Of a DNA stretch of 64,000 nucleotides, positions 7,786-20,025 are shown piece after piece (within the stretch, counting starts at the first letter, position 1; each line of letters begins with the position of its first letter). Position numbers and translations under genes: made by a program. The DNA is taken from positions 12,468,091 through 12,532,090 of the forward strand of contig CM046340.1 of NCBI GenBank assembly GCA_025403435.1, in the 5' to 3' direction. A model generated the notes under the pieces. The model was not told the DNA's origin. It saw nothing but the letters and a program-made list of their open reading frames with translations, and ran no database searches. This DNA is from Artocarpus heterophyllus. Its lineage: Eukaryota > Streptophyta > Magnoliopsida > Rosales > Moraceae.

Positions 7786-10153
7786 TGTGACACCCGTTAT
7801 TCTCCTAAGGGTATTAAGGTAATTAGATTAATTTTTAGTATATAAAAAAAAAATCAAAAAATCTCTCATAATTCGAAACTCTCTCTCTCTCTCTAAAAAT
7901 CCTCTCTTTCTCTCCTCAAAAATCGTCCGAGATTCCGGCATCCGTTTTCGACACCTCCCGCACCAATGGAAAGCTCTCGACGAGCTGAGTCCAACGAGGT
8001 GCCGCGCCGCCCAAAACGCCGTCGGAGGAGACCACACACGCCGCCCAAAGTGGCGGCGAAACCCATTTCTTTCCGACGAGATATCTTCGCCGTCCGACGT
8101 CCGATCGACGTGATTCTTGTTCCTACACGACCACCGTGATGAGAGGCACAAAACCCACCCTTGGTGGTAGCTCAACAACCGCCAGATTGCTCCGCCCGTC
8201 TATTGCCGCCGTGCGCCGCTGCCCTCATGGTGGAACTTCGTCTTGCTGGAGGAGGTGGCCGACACCACCCCTCCCAATGAGTTCAGAGGATCAAGGGGAG
8301 TAAAACCCCTCAATCGATTGCACGGAAGGAGCCTGTTTCGCCAGAAAACGGCCAACGCCGCCGTCAACTGCCACGGGAGCCTCGGTTTTTGCTCTTCCCA
8401 GCCACGTTTCTTCAAATTGGATGAGGGGAAATGCTCGTAGGAGCATGGGTAGCAAAAGCCCTCAGCCAATTTCGGGTTTCCATCGCCGGAAAGCCATCAT
8501 CGGAGCCTCCATTTTTGCCATCAATGTCGAGCTCCGACCCACTATGTTAGAGGCAGAATTAGGTGAAATTGACACCGCCATTGGACTCAGAAAGGTCGAT
8601 TTAGGGGGGGTAGGCCCGAGCCCAGCTGCCAACGGACCCCGAATGACACCGGTCAACGGCGGTCAAAGTCGGTCAACGGCGGTCAACCGCCGGTCAACGG
8701 CGACTTTGGATTTTTGTGATCTGGACCTCCGATCGACTATCCGAGACCTCCTCCTGACTCGTTTCGATGCTCTGGATGCAATGGTGACCTCCGTTCGAGC
8801 AAATTCCACTCCGATGAAAATCATCTGGTACCGACTGCACGCGGATCTAGGCAATTCAAACAGCAGTATCGGAGTCCAGAATGACGTTTTCAAGAATGTA
8901 TGATCTTCAGGAAGCATTCCTAGCCATTCATAGTCGCTCGAGGAGCACTACAAAGGATGCTTCGTAAATATAGCGAGATACAACTGGATCTGTTTTGCTT
9001 GGAGTTCAAGATCAAGGGAGTATGGAGCTAACGTTAATTGATTCCAGGATTAAGAGACTGTTGATAAGCTTGAAAGGTATGGATTCTATTACTCATCTTT
9101 TGTGAGGTTTTTATGGAATTAAAATTGATTGTTTTACTGCAAAGATATATATATATATATATCTATGTTGAATTGATATTATATGAGTATCACATATGAA
9201 ACTATGACATGAACTCGTCTTGTATTGTACGGCGAGAAACATAATGAATTGACACATGTTATAAATTGAGAAGCATGGTTAGGAAAATTGACTCTATTAA
9301 TAATGATTTAATATAGAGAAATTGTGAGATATGAAGAGGGCGGCGGTTACGTCCTTGGGCATGAATACCCTAAAAGGTAAAATAGGGGGAAGGTGATGAC
9401 GCTTCCTTGGGTTGAAAGTCCCAGAATACACTGTATAGGAATCGACTTGGTGAGGACTCGGGGCTTGATGTCCCCTCACCGGAACACCCTTGGAATGTTT
9501 ATAGGGTGATCAAGTGCACCCATTTGGGTTTTATGAGTTGAGTGATACTCTATTTAACAAAAAAAACCTAGGAACAATGATGATTGGTAATATTTGTATA
9601 AATGTGTAATTATGACACTTGGTAATGATTAACTACGGTATCCATAAGATGTGATCATAATAAACCTCATAATCTGGAATATGATGTAACTTACTAACCA
9701 TGCAGGTTTTAATATGGTAATGATAAAAACCTAAAGGTGAGTAATGGCTTTCTCTACTGAGCATAGTGTCGCTCATTCCCTTATATTTTTATCTTTTCAG
9801 GACTCACTAAGTGTGAGGTGGCTACGAGAAATATAGTTGAGGAAGTGATGTAGTTATATTACATTGGGACTGCTTCAATTGTTGAGAATGTTCTTCATGA
9901 TAATGTAAGCATCAATTGTTACTTTCTGTGACTGTATTACAGTGCGTTGATGGTTAAAATGATGATGACAGTTTATAATATTAAATTTAAGGTGCTATAT
10001 TAAACTGTGGTTTAAGTGTCGTTTATATTTTTATTTTTGATTTGAAAGTTTTCATTTAAGCCCCGGGTAAATTTTATTTTTAAGATTTTACTTTAATTTT
10101 GATTTTTATTTTAATTCATTAAAAACTGTTAACCCTCATATAGGGGCGTTACA
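7786..10153 (+). repeat. 3' LTR of the LOG-carrying element (2368 bp)
   Basis: It starts TGTGACACCCGTTATTCTCC and ends TAGGGGCGTTACA. Its first ~70 bp and its last ~1.14 kb (about 9009-10153) closely match the solo LTR at 24294-26268, but the middle (about 7850-9005) is unrelated to that copy. The middle is GC-rich, with a CT run near 7880 and repeated GGTCAACGG motifs around 8650-8700. Reading frames inside it on both strands (for example 8421-8903) show no family resemblance and I treat them as non-coding. Confidence 0.8.
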
Positions 10154-11040
10154 ATAATAAGTCAACATTTGGTTGGATTTTTACAATTGCAAGAGGAGAC
10201 GTGCCTTGGGCTTTTAAGAAATAAACGTGCATAACGTACTCTACGATGGAAAGTGAGTTTATAAAACTTGCGGCTGTGAGCAGAGAAGCAGAATGGTTGA
10301 GAAATTTATTGTTTGATATTGAGTTGTGACCACAGCTGATGTCATTTATTTCTTTATACTACAATAGTGAAGCTACATTGTCTAGAGCTTATAACAAAGT
10401 TTATAATGGAAAGTCTAGACATATTAGCTTGAGATATGAATATATAAAACAACTAATAATTGATGGTGTTATTAATATTGTTTATGTTGTGATTAACAAG
10501 AACCTAGCGGATTCTTTGACAAAAGTTCTTTCAAGAGACTTAGTCAAGGACACATCTAGTAGAATGAGACTGAATCTTTTATGTAAGAGCCATTGGCAAT
10601 GATAACCTAACTATGTAATAGTTGTGCCGTTATTCCATAGTTAAATGTGGTAAGAACAAGTCGCAGTTATATGATCGAGTAAGCATCGAAATTTTATTTG
10701 TCCCTTCTAGGAAATTCGGTGCAAACAGCTTTGTGGGTGAGGTTACTCTTAATGAAGCTCAAGTCTCAAAGTAGCTAGAAATATGATTTGAAACTTTACC
10801 TAAGTGAACATAAAGAATGGTGCCATTTCTAACATGACTGTGATTGAGTCTTGTAAATGTTCATGTATGCAAGATAGCACACAAGGGCGGAAAAGCGCAA
10901 AATAATTGGAACAAAATTTGAATTGTAGGATATCTTGTATGTGATGTATTTTTTATATTTGCTTAAGACACAAAGTTCAATGCAAAGCACACTATTTTTG
11001 TGTGTGAATATTTTGAAGTATATCCACTAATTAAACGTCA
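10154..11040 (+). pseudogene. 3' fragment of a Ty1/copia element (RNase H region plus downstream leader)
   Basis: The stretch matches 34771-35670 of the copia element further right almost base for base, with scattered substitutions. It includes the RNase H tail (SLYYNSEATLSRAYNK, then NKNLADSLTKVLSRDLV) in frame at 10339-10602. The start of the match coincides exactly with the end of the 2.37-kb LTR, so the LOG-carrying element landed in this copia copy. Its missing left part should lie beyond the window. The match fades near 11040, before the expected 3' LTR, so the right end is also lost. Confidence 0.8.
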
Positions 11041-13599
11041 AAATCTCTTCAAAATCACATATCTTACGAGTTAAAATCACATATCTTACGAGTTAAAATC
11101 TCTTTTTTTTAAAAAAAAAAAAGTATATGCTCCAATATAAAATATCTGACATTGCACAGACCAAAAATTGTAACGGAATAACAACATTATTCACATCATG
11201 TGGCCAAAGAAGTAGTTTCAAAAAAAAAGGAAGAAGAAAGAAGAAAGGTATTGGCCCCTGTTATGGGTGTTCCTCCAAGCCCTTCCAACCCTCCCTTTTT
11301 AACATGTGAAATTTATATATTTCAACTGTTTTTTTTTTCTTTCTCTATCTTTATCAATATTTTTCTTTCTTTTTATTCATTGATTTTTTTTGAAATTGCC
11401 TTATATACGTATATATGCCAATTTTTTTTTAATTTTATTTTTGTGGTGTGAAAGTTACACTCAAAAGATGAATCCTTTTCAACCACCTACCTTTCCGGTG
11501 TCTACTAGCCCATTACACTTGTTCCCCCATCACATAATCTGCAAAAGTACAGCATATAATATTAGAAAATGACCACCTAATGTTGTACAATTTATGGAAC
11601 CTCTTTTCTTTTTTTTAAAGAAAAATGACTACTATTACTGAAATGAAGTTATGGAACCTCATATCAAGTAAGGGTCGGTGCTGCAATTAGAAATTTTCAG
11701 TCCTCCCCACATCGTCAACATTAATCCACTTTGGATAGTTAGCACACTACATTGAGGTAGTTGGAAACTTAAGAATCATAGATGGATTTTAAGATTTTTT
11801 TTTTTCTGCAAAACGTTTAATCCTTCAATTGTTTTTGGCGGGTTTGGTGTCGATCTAAATTTGGTTAATTTTTTATTTTATGGGTTGTAGCTTCGATGAT
11901 ATCATTTCCTTTGATGAAGAAGGGTAGTCACACACGTTCATGTTTGTGGTCCCCAAAACCACGTTTAGAAAAATTTAAAAATCCTTTTTATCTTCATAAA
12001 ATTATAACCCCGCTACTTATAAAATCATGTGTCTCTGTTTAATATATAGTGTATTTTTTAAATTGAATCATACTATTTTATTAATAACGAGGTTGTAACT
12101 TATAGAATTTACAGATTGCTCTTGAAAAACCAAAAAAAAAAAAAAAAGAAACATTTTGACTTTGTTTAGTCTGATCCTTAGTTCATTGGATTTCAATTGT
12201 TTTTCATGGTTGTTTTTCTAGTACCTTTTTACTTGTCAAGTCTTAATAATGGGCTACACAGAATTGGAACTTCCCCCTTCTCCAATTTCAAGACAATTCT
12301 AAGCTAATAGCGCTGTCTGTGTATAAGTACTCTTTTTTGTGTATAACGGATAAAAAAGTATTTTTTGGGCAAACAAAATTATATTTGTTATCCCTAACGT
12401 GAAGGGATGACATTTCAACTTTTAGAAGAAAAAACATAGTACTCTTTCAAGTTTTTTACACAAACAAATCATAGTTCTTTTTTTTATGAAAAATTCCAAG
12501 AAAAATTGGTGAATTCTTGCTACAACTAGAAGTATGTTGGCGACACGTTATGAGGACATCTGATTTATAAGCATTGGGATCAATTGACGTGTGGCCACAC
12601 ATGCAAATTGGTAATTGGTTCAATTCTAGAAAATGTATCAACAAATAGAAATATGCAAGATTTTGCACAAGCCATAATTTCATGGGAAATATAGGAGAAT
12701 TGGTTGCTTTAATTTGCATGTGAGGGCATGTTGTTGTTGTCTTTTTTTCCTTTTTTTTTCATCTTTTTAAAAGTTTTTTTTTTTTCACTTCTTAATCACA
12801 TGACCGACCTTGTGTCATTCTGCTGTACAAAATGGGCAGCATTTTTGCAAGTTTAATATTGACATGGGAGAAACTAAAAGGAAAGACAATCATCAATTTT
12901 GAAGATTTTATTTTTTTTCCCTTTTTTTTTGCAATAATTTTGTGGATATTTACCATTCGCTAGGCATAGGGAGAGCAAGTTGACCATTACCCACGTGAAC
13001 AATAATCTAATAAAGCATGAAAATTAGACCTTTTGGTGTTTGAGTCCGAGCTACGCTTAATTTTTTTTAATTATTTATTGAATTAATATGTAGAAATGTG
13101 TGTTTTTTTAATATTAGTACTTAGATCTTAATTGTTTATTGTCGAATGTGATTAATCTTTGTTTTTCATTTGAGACTTTTGAGTATTAATTAATAAATTG
13201 AATTTGATATAATAAAATATATTATAATAAACGGGTAAATAAGTTACCTGCTGATTGTCCAAACTCGTGGCACACGAGGCGAGTTTTTCATGATGGGCCG
13301 GGAGAGAACCAAGCCCGTTCCATGTTGTTAGGTTTTTTAGGTCGTTATTACATGAAAAATTTTTATTAATTATTAGCTTACTATCGTCAATTAATGTGAT
13401 AGAACATTAGTAGAAGTGTTGTGGGAGGCAATTTGAAGTTCAAACGACAGCAAAGCAAATACGGCAGGGAGTTAGAAAGTATTTTGAATAAATAGAAGTC
13501 AAGAAAGGGAGACGACGTTAGACTCAAGAGAGAGAATGAAGTTAGAAGACGGTTGAAGGCAGAACTGAAGATTTAAAAGGTGGAAGGAATCGTTGGTAA

Positions 13600-13716
13600 G
13601 AACTATTTTTATTGTAATATGTGAGAATTTTATACTGTAGCAATTTTTTTATTGTTATTGTAACATATGAGAGCTTTATACTATTTATAACTGAAAAAAT
13701 GGTGGGAACCACACCC
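13600..13716 (-). mobile_element. MITE family copy 1 (partial, inverted)
   Basis: Its reverse complement matches the copy at 17224-17396: GGGTGTGGTTCCCACC, then CAGTATAAAATTCTCACAT in the core. The outer TIR is incomplete on the left side. Confidence 0.55.
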
Positions 13717-14328
13717 GATTAAGAAAAAAGACAAGCGTAGAATAGTCAAGGGGGTAGGGGGATTTGTACAAAGACATTGTAAACGGATTAGAGGTATAGA
13801 GAAAAATAGTTAACAATAAATGGTGTATATTAAATCGGTTATTTAGACATTCGTAACACCCTTCACGTCTATAAAAAGAGTAAAACTTAATCAATCGTAA
13901 GACTTTTGTTAATTTGAGAATTAATAAAAATTTCTCTGAGATTTTTTCAATTTTAGAGTGCAATTTAGTTAAGTATTTCGTTGTTTATTATTTGAGGGAA
14001 TTTCGACATAGACAAGTGTATAATCTTTAATTGACTATGATGGTTTTTGTGATTATCAGCACATTATCTAAAGCATTTATAAAAATACTAACTAAAACTT
14101 TCCTTCTTCTTTTTTTTCCCTTAGATATTGTGGTTGCCTCTATGGCTTTAGAAATGCAACAATTATCCCCTAATAAAATAATTTATTATTTACTTTGGTC
14201 GAAAAAGCTTTGTGAAAAGACAATTTTTTTTTACTTTGAAACATTGATTTTGTTAAAAATTATTTCTTTCCAGAAAAACAAACAAACCTTTGAGGATAGT
14301 GGCAGAGGCAGCTATAACTGAGGGTATC

Positions 14329-14341
14329 CACACACACACAC

Positions 14342-14377
<36 letters not shown>
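14329..14377. repeat. Compound microsatellite (CA)n-(TG)n-(TA)n
   Basis: Alternating CA, then TG, then TA dinucleotides over about 50 bp. The CA and TG blocks are inverted repeats of each other and could form a hairpin. Confidence 0.85.
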
Positions 14378-15900
14378 TGTAATTTTAAGTGTGTCTTTAT
14401 TGTGCTCTCTTTCAATAATTCTTGTCCCTCAATAATGAAATATGCAATTATATTTTTTTCACAGTGCCCCCAGCCAAAAGTCTCTTGTCTTGCCACTATT
14501 TGAAGGTATTGATTTTTTTTTAATATTATTTGGATAATTTTTATAATTGATATCATAACATAAAGGTATGTTTGATTTTTATACTAAAACTAGTTAGACG
14601 TCATACGCAATGCGTGTTAAAGTTTCGATTACCTTGTTGTTGTTGTTGTTGTTTAGTTTCTTTTAGTAATAGAGGTCTTATGTGGTTATTAATACGTTGT
14701 AAAAATTGGCATTATATTTGCTAAAATGAAATAATAAGAGGCAAAAAAGCGTTTAATAAAGAGGAACAAAGCAAAGAAAAATGATACTTTTAAGAGAATA
14801 CAATATAAATTTGCAACAATTGGATTGTAGAGGAGCCTCTAAAAAAAAAAAAAAGAAAAGTTAAAGAAATATATATGAATTAGTAAACGAGGGAAAAACA
14901 AAAAATGGAGAAAGATGGGCACTTTATTAAGTGCTGAAGAATAATCTAACTAAGTGGTCTCCCTTTTCTAACCAATTTAATTCCCTGTGCTTTCAAATTG
15001 TGCCTTAGTCGGTTTTTGTCTCGTGGAAAGGAATGGTTTCCGGGTCTTCAATTGTAGCTGTGGTTTTCCTTATGTTGCTATGAAAATCTCAGTTTAGCCA
15101 TAAAAAAAAAAATGTTGGACAATGCATGACAAGAGAGTGATCTTTTTTATATATATCTAAATAAATCATAATGAAATTAAACTTTATAAGTGAGGTTAAA
15201 GATATTTTTACACTGCCATTTTGACCAAAAAAAAATACATTAAATAGGATGATTTTAACATTGGGATATATCACATTCTTGAAAACAGGGGTATAAATGC
15301 AACATTATAAAAAAAAAAAAGAAAACACAAGGGAGGTTTTCGTTATCACTCCATGTTTATGAGTATGGGCACTTTATGTCGTATGCGGTGTATTATTTTT
15401 TAGGATTATTTACTTTTTTATATTTGTATTTTATGTATTTCGAAATGTTATATTTTAAGTCTTTAATTTCATCGCATATACTTTTTAGCTAGATTTAATA
15501 TATAAATTTATACTTTTTCCAATTAAACTTTATTTTTAACTTAAAAATTACCTGAAATGCCTATAAAAAAATAAAATCTTAAAAATTTTAAACTATGAAA
15601 TTTGGCCCAAAATCATGTCTACAACCTCAAAATAGTTTTTATGTGTTTTTTGTTTTTTGCTTTCTCTTTTTAAGATAATTTGATCATTTTAAATTTTGAG
15701 ATTAATTATTAATTGAGATAAGATATAGATTAATATATTAAATCTAATCTTAAGATATATAGATAAACAACCGAAGATATAGTTTTTGAATAAATCTAGA
15801 GTGTAAAAAATAAACTTCATTTATTTTTAACATGGATGTTTATAAAATCAAACCAGTAAAATATAAGTAAATTGCTTAAGGAAGTACTCTCTCTAAGTCC

Positions 15901-16057
15901 TGTTTAACAAAGTTGGTTCTAATCAACTTTTTAGTTAAGAACAGTGTAAAGCTTTCACATGCTACAGCAAAAGGAGAAAAAATTGTTACAGTATAAAGCT
16001 CTCGTATGCTATAAGATTTACAGTTATAACCAATAGTTCTAACCATTATGCCAAAAC
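15901..16057 (+). mobile_element. MITE family copy 2
   Basis: It starts TGTTTAACAAAG and ends near TATGCCAAAACCC, with the core GTTACAGTATAAAGCTCTC shared with the other copies. The TIRs are degenerate. Confidence 0.55.
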
Positions 16058-16457
16058 CCTAAAAGCAGAACAAAACAACATGCCCTAAAAATATTAGCCA
16101 CTAATTCCAAATGTCAACTAACTTATGTTTTTCAACCTATACCACACGAATAGTAACAAATATAGGCGATATCCTATTCTCATGATTTTCCACATTTTGT
16201 GACGTTTATTCCCAACCAAAAAAAAGAAAAAAAGAAAAAAAATCATTTTCTGATATTTTTTGAGTAAATGAAACAAGCCCATAATCAAATCGACAATTGA
16301 TGCACAACGTTGTCACATCCTTGAGGAAACCTTACGACATCAAATACTACATTGATCGCTCCATTGTTTGATAATGATTCATGATCGTATCATATTATAT
16401 TATATAATATTAAAAGTCACATCAACTTTATCTACAATAATTAACTGATTAATAGAC

Positions 16458-16606
16458 TGTTTGGTATTTATTGATTTTAATTAATTTTTTAATTATAAAC
16501 AATATAAAACTCTCACATGTTAAATATTATAATATAAAGCTCTCATATATTATATATTTACAGTATTTATAATTATAACAAATAATTGTAATTAACATAT
16601 CAAACA
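16458..16606 (+). mobile_element. MITE family copy 3
   Basis: Bounded by TGTTTGG and CAAACA, with ATAAAACTCTCACATGTTA and TATAAAGCTCTCATAT inside. It is AT-richer than the others and probably old. Confidence 0.6.
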
Positions 16607-17223
16607 ATTGTAAAATTTACTAAACTAATTAAAACTACTAAGGAATAATGAAAGAAACATGAGGGACGTGACCCCCACATCTTTCGCAACCCCATCGACG
16701 TATTTTCTCTCTATGACGTTCACAACAAGCCCGTGGCTCAAAATCCCCAAATATGTTTTGATTAAAAAATATTCTAAAAAAATATTAGCCGTTTAAAATA
16801 ATGTAATTAAAAATAGCTAAAAAAAATAAATTGAAAAAGAATAAGTCTTTTATTCTTTGTCCTCGAGAAAATCGAACGTGGATAAGAAAAAGATAGGTCT
16901 CCTTTCAAACACTTTATAATCTGACTATACACGTGTAGAACCTTTGTCTCTTCAGCCACACTTGTGTACACGTGGCTGCTGATCCTTTTTTAGCTCTTCC
17001 TTATCCAAATGGAAAACTTTTCCACCAATCACAGCGTGGTCTAGATCGTTTCATCTGTTAGAAATCGGGTGACGGTTCATAATTTTTTTTAATAAGCCCA
17101 CCGCTTTCATGATTCAAGCACTACTACATTTGTAACTCTTTTACGAAAATACCCCTGATTCAGCCTCACTCTCAGCTTGTTGTGCCCATGTGAAAATTTC
17201 GACCGGAAAGGAATAAAACGTAG

Positions 17224-17396
17224 AGGGTGTTTGCAGCCGTGGGAACCACTTAATTTTTACCATAATCTCAATTATAAATAGTATAAAGTTTTTATATACT
17301 ACAGTAACAAAAAAAATATGTTACAGTATAAAACTCTCACATGTTATAGTAAAAGTGGTTCCTACCATTGATTCTCACCATCCTTTCAAACACCCT
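17224..17396 (+). mobile_element. MITE family copy 4 (best preserved)
   Basis: 173 bp bounded by a perfect 10-bp inverted repeat, AGGGTGTTTG / CAAACACCCT. GGTTCC/GGAACC pairs lie inside the ends, and the core is ACAGTATAAAACTCTCACAT. It has no coding capacity. No clear target duplication is visible, so I leave the superfamily open. Confidence 0.7.
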
Positions 17397-18260
17397 AGTA
17401 ATTTCGCTTGGTCGGTGCTCCACCTCCACCTGCTAAAATGAAGTTCGTCGATAACTTCTGTAGTTAAATCTTAAGAATATTGCGCGAAAGAAAATCTTTG
17501 GGATATAGCTTGTAAAGCAATCCTAGTTAATCATGTAAGGTTATAACGTAACCACCAATAATACATTAAGATTTAATATAAAAATATACTATAGGTTAAA
17601 TTAAGGCCTATAATTTTATAAGTAACAAAGTTATAATTATATGGGGATAAAAAAATTTCTAACTTTTAGCTATCTATTTTTAAAATATATAGATTTTATT
17701 TATGAAAACTAAATCTATAAGGTATTTAAAAACTGTAGTATGTGAAAGCCCTATATTATAGTTTATTTTTTTCATCCTTTAAAATATATATTAACAAGAT
17801 AAAATAAAAAAAGTTTTTTTTTTTAAAAAAGAAAACTAAATCTCAAATTAAAAAAAAATCAAATCATACGGGGGCATTTTGAAAAATGACTTTAAAAAAA
17901 AAAGTCATTTTGAGCAAATGATTTTTTTTTTGTAGTTTTTGACTCAAAAAAACATGCTTTTTGGGCATAAAAACTGCTTCAATTTTTATTTTTTTTTACT
18001 CTATTGAGGTTCCTCTCATCGTTTCAATTATTTTTGTCTTTTTCTGAAAAAAATTAGGAAAGTTTATTTACCTAAAAAAGCGTATTTTTTGTGCAAAAAA
18101 AGAGAGGTCATTTCCTCAATTAAGAATTTTTTTTGGCCATTTTTTCAAATTCTTCCAATCGTATGTCCTAGTCCATATTGATTTTTCCCTTTTATTTTTT
18201 TGTCTGCTCTATTTTTTTTTTCAATTTATAATTCTTTAAACATTCGTGTTCCATACATTT

Positions 18261-18418
18261 GTTATATTTTATTTGAAAATAAACAATTTATTAATACATA
18301 AACCAAAACTGTATACTTTATAGACGTTGGGGAACACTTGTTATATTTTATTTGAAAATAAACAATTTATTAATACATAAACCAAAACTGTGTATTTTAT
18401 AGACGTTAGGGTAATTAG
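18261..18418 (+). repeat. 79-bp tandem duplication
   Basis: The unit starting GTTATATTTTATTTGAAAAT at 18261 repeats at 18340 with very few changes and ends near GACGTTRGGG. No known function. Confidence 0.85.
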
Positions 18419-19528
18419 ACCTAAGTGGATGTTAAAGATCAAAATTAAACAAATGGATATTTTCAATGCCATTACATAGACATCACAAGATTATTAATAT
18501 ACTTATGTTTCTTATCAATAAAAAATATAGACTATATGACAGTTTCAACCAACATATCTACCCTAAAAGTAAATCTTAAGATGAATTTATTTGAGGTGTA
18601 AAGGCTTAATTATAAAGCCATAACCTTGAAGTTCAAATTTGTATATACATCTGTTCGGTTTATGAATATGTTTCTACCAAAAAAAAGTTTAGAAATGAGT
18701 ATGCAAAATTCAATTTGTTTTATTTATTTTTATATTTATAAAAAATTCAAACTTTCCTTTCATAGGGTAGTTGTGAGCTTAGCCAATGCTAGGTTAGAAT
18801 TTCAATTCAAACTTTTTTATTATAGTATTATTTCTAGTAAAAAAAATAGAATTTCTCTTCAAATTTATAAGACAAACGTGCATTCAGACTAAAAACAAAT
18901 CTATGGCATCCTAAAATTTTATTTCATAAAAAAACAAAAAAGAAAAAAACAAAACTCCCCTACCTCCAAATTAAAAAAAAATATTATTTGACCAAAAAAA
19001 TAGGTTTCCTCCCGCTAAAAAAATAGGTTTTTCTCCTTTAAAAATTGGGTTTTTTTAGTATGTAGAGCTACTATTTTTTTGCGTAAAGAATTAAGGTAAA
19101 AATGAGACAATCTTAAGTTTACAATATATTATGTTCATTACTAAAATTAATTTTTAAATTAAGAAATTCAAATTATTAGTAAAACAAGAATAAAAAACCC
19201 CAATTAAAAATAAATGGATAATCTTTGAATTTACAAGATTCAACCTCGCAAATTATTTTATTTTAGAAAAATGCAAGTTCACATGTCATTCTCATTTTTT
19301 TTTAATTTATTTTGATACCACCTTCCACCCGTACCTCCTATGATTGCAGGACAGAAATGTGGAGACTAGACCACGTATGCTGAATGGCTACCCCTTGCAT
19401 TATTTCTATTTTAATCTTTTCTCCTCCAATTATTAAAACAAAATTCTAAAATTAAAAAAAAATAAATAAATTTTTTTAAAAAAATGTTTTCTTCTTCCTC
19501 TGCCCATCCACTGATTCAGAGACTCTGC

Positions 19529-19552
19529 TTCTCTCTCTCTCTCTCTCTCTCT
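19529..19552 (+). repeat. (CT)n microsatellite in the leader of the DUF789 gene
   Basis: About 12 CT units roughly 470 bp upstream of the start codon, within a pyrimidine-rich region that looks like a plant 5' leader or promoter. Confidence 0.8.
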
Positions 19553-20025
19553 TCCACCATCGACTTCTTCCCTTTGATTTTCGTACATTCCCTCAAGTCT
19601 CAACCTCTCTCTTCTCCCACCTGATTTTACCACTTTGCCCTCTACAGATCCATTTTCGGACTCTTCTCTTTCTTCCTTCTTCAGGGGTTTTTGTTATTAT
19701 CATTTATTTATTATATATTTTATTTTGAAACCCCACTCTTCAAATCCTTTTCTTCCTTTCTTTCACAGATTTCTCTGCTACGAGCTCTCGTTTTACCCCA
19801 ATCCGAATCCCACTCAGATTTTGCCTATCCAATCCCACATTTCGATTTCACATTTTCAAGTTCTTCGGTTCGAATTCTGCACAATCCAAACTCGTCGATT
19901 TCACCCCCTTTTTTCGCGGTTTTTCTACAGATTTACGATTCCGTTGACCCTGATTTAGGGTTTTATAGCAAGGGAACGAACCAGATTAGGGTTTTTTTTC
20001 TCCCTTCTTCTTCTTCTTTGTGGCC

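Larger units (their letters stand above)
3363..10153 (+). mobile_element. Non-autonomous LTR retrotransposon carrying a LOG-like gene and an orphan Cys-rich gene
   Basis: The parts in order are: the last 22 bp of the 5' LTR (3363-3384, ending GGGGCGTTACA), a tRNA-Met primer binding site (3392-3403), an internal region without gag or pol, a polypurine tract (7772-7779) and a full 3' LTR (7786-10153) ending in the same GGGGCGTTACA. The bases before the polypurine tract (TTTCGAGGACGAAATTTC) resemble the pol end of Del/Tekay chromoviruses. That relationship, plus LTR ends TGTGACACCC...GTTACA, suggests a derivative of that lineage. The interior carries two intronless ORFs at 5008-5529 and 6175-6825, both in the sense direction. 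Most of the 5' LTR is displaced to the left by the nested Tat-like element. The right flank (ATAAT...) is copia sequence, so this element is itself an insertion. Confidence 0.75.
11041..19480. other. AT-rich spacer with MITE copies and simple repeats, no gene seen
   Basis: About 8.4 kb of low-complexity AT-rich DNA with many A or T runs. No reading frame shows a recognisable domain. It holds four full or partial members of the MITE family listed separately, a compound dinucleotide repeat, and small tandem duplications (a 23-bp one at 11050-11095 and a 79-bp one at 18261-18418). Confidence 0.6.

Noticed and set aside
8421..8903. 160-codon frame in the 2.37-kb LTR
   Set aside because: It lies in the variable middle of the LTR, opposes frames on the other strand, has no recognisable domain and is absent from the related solo LTR.
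9297..9479. Small minus-strand frame conserved at 25404-25589 (MRGHQAPSPHQ...)
   Set aside because: The conservation is explained by both lying in homologous LTR ends; there is no sign of coding selection.
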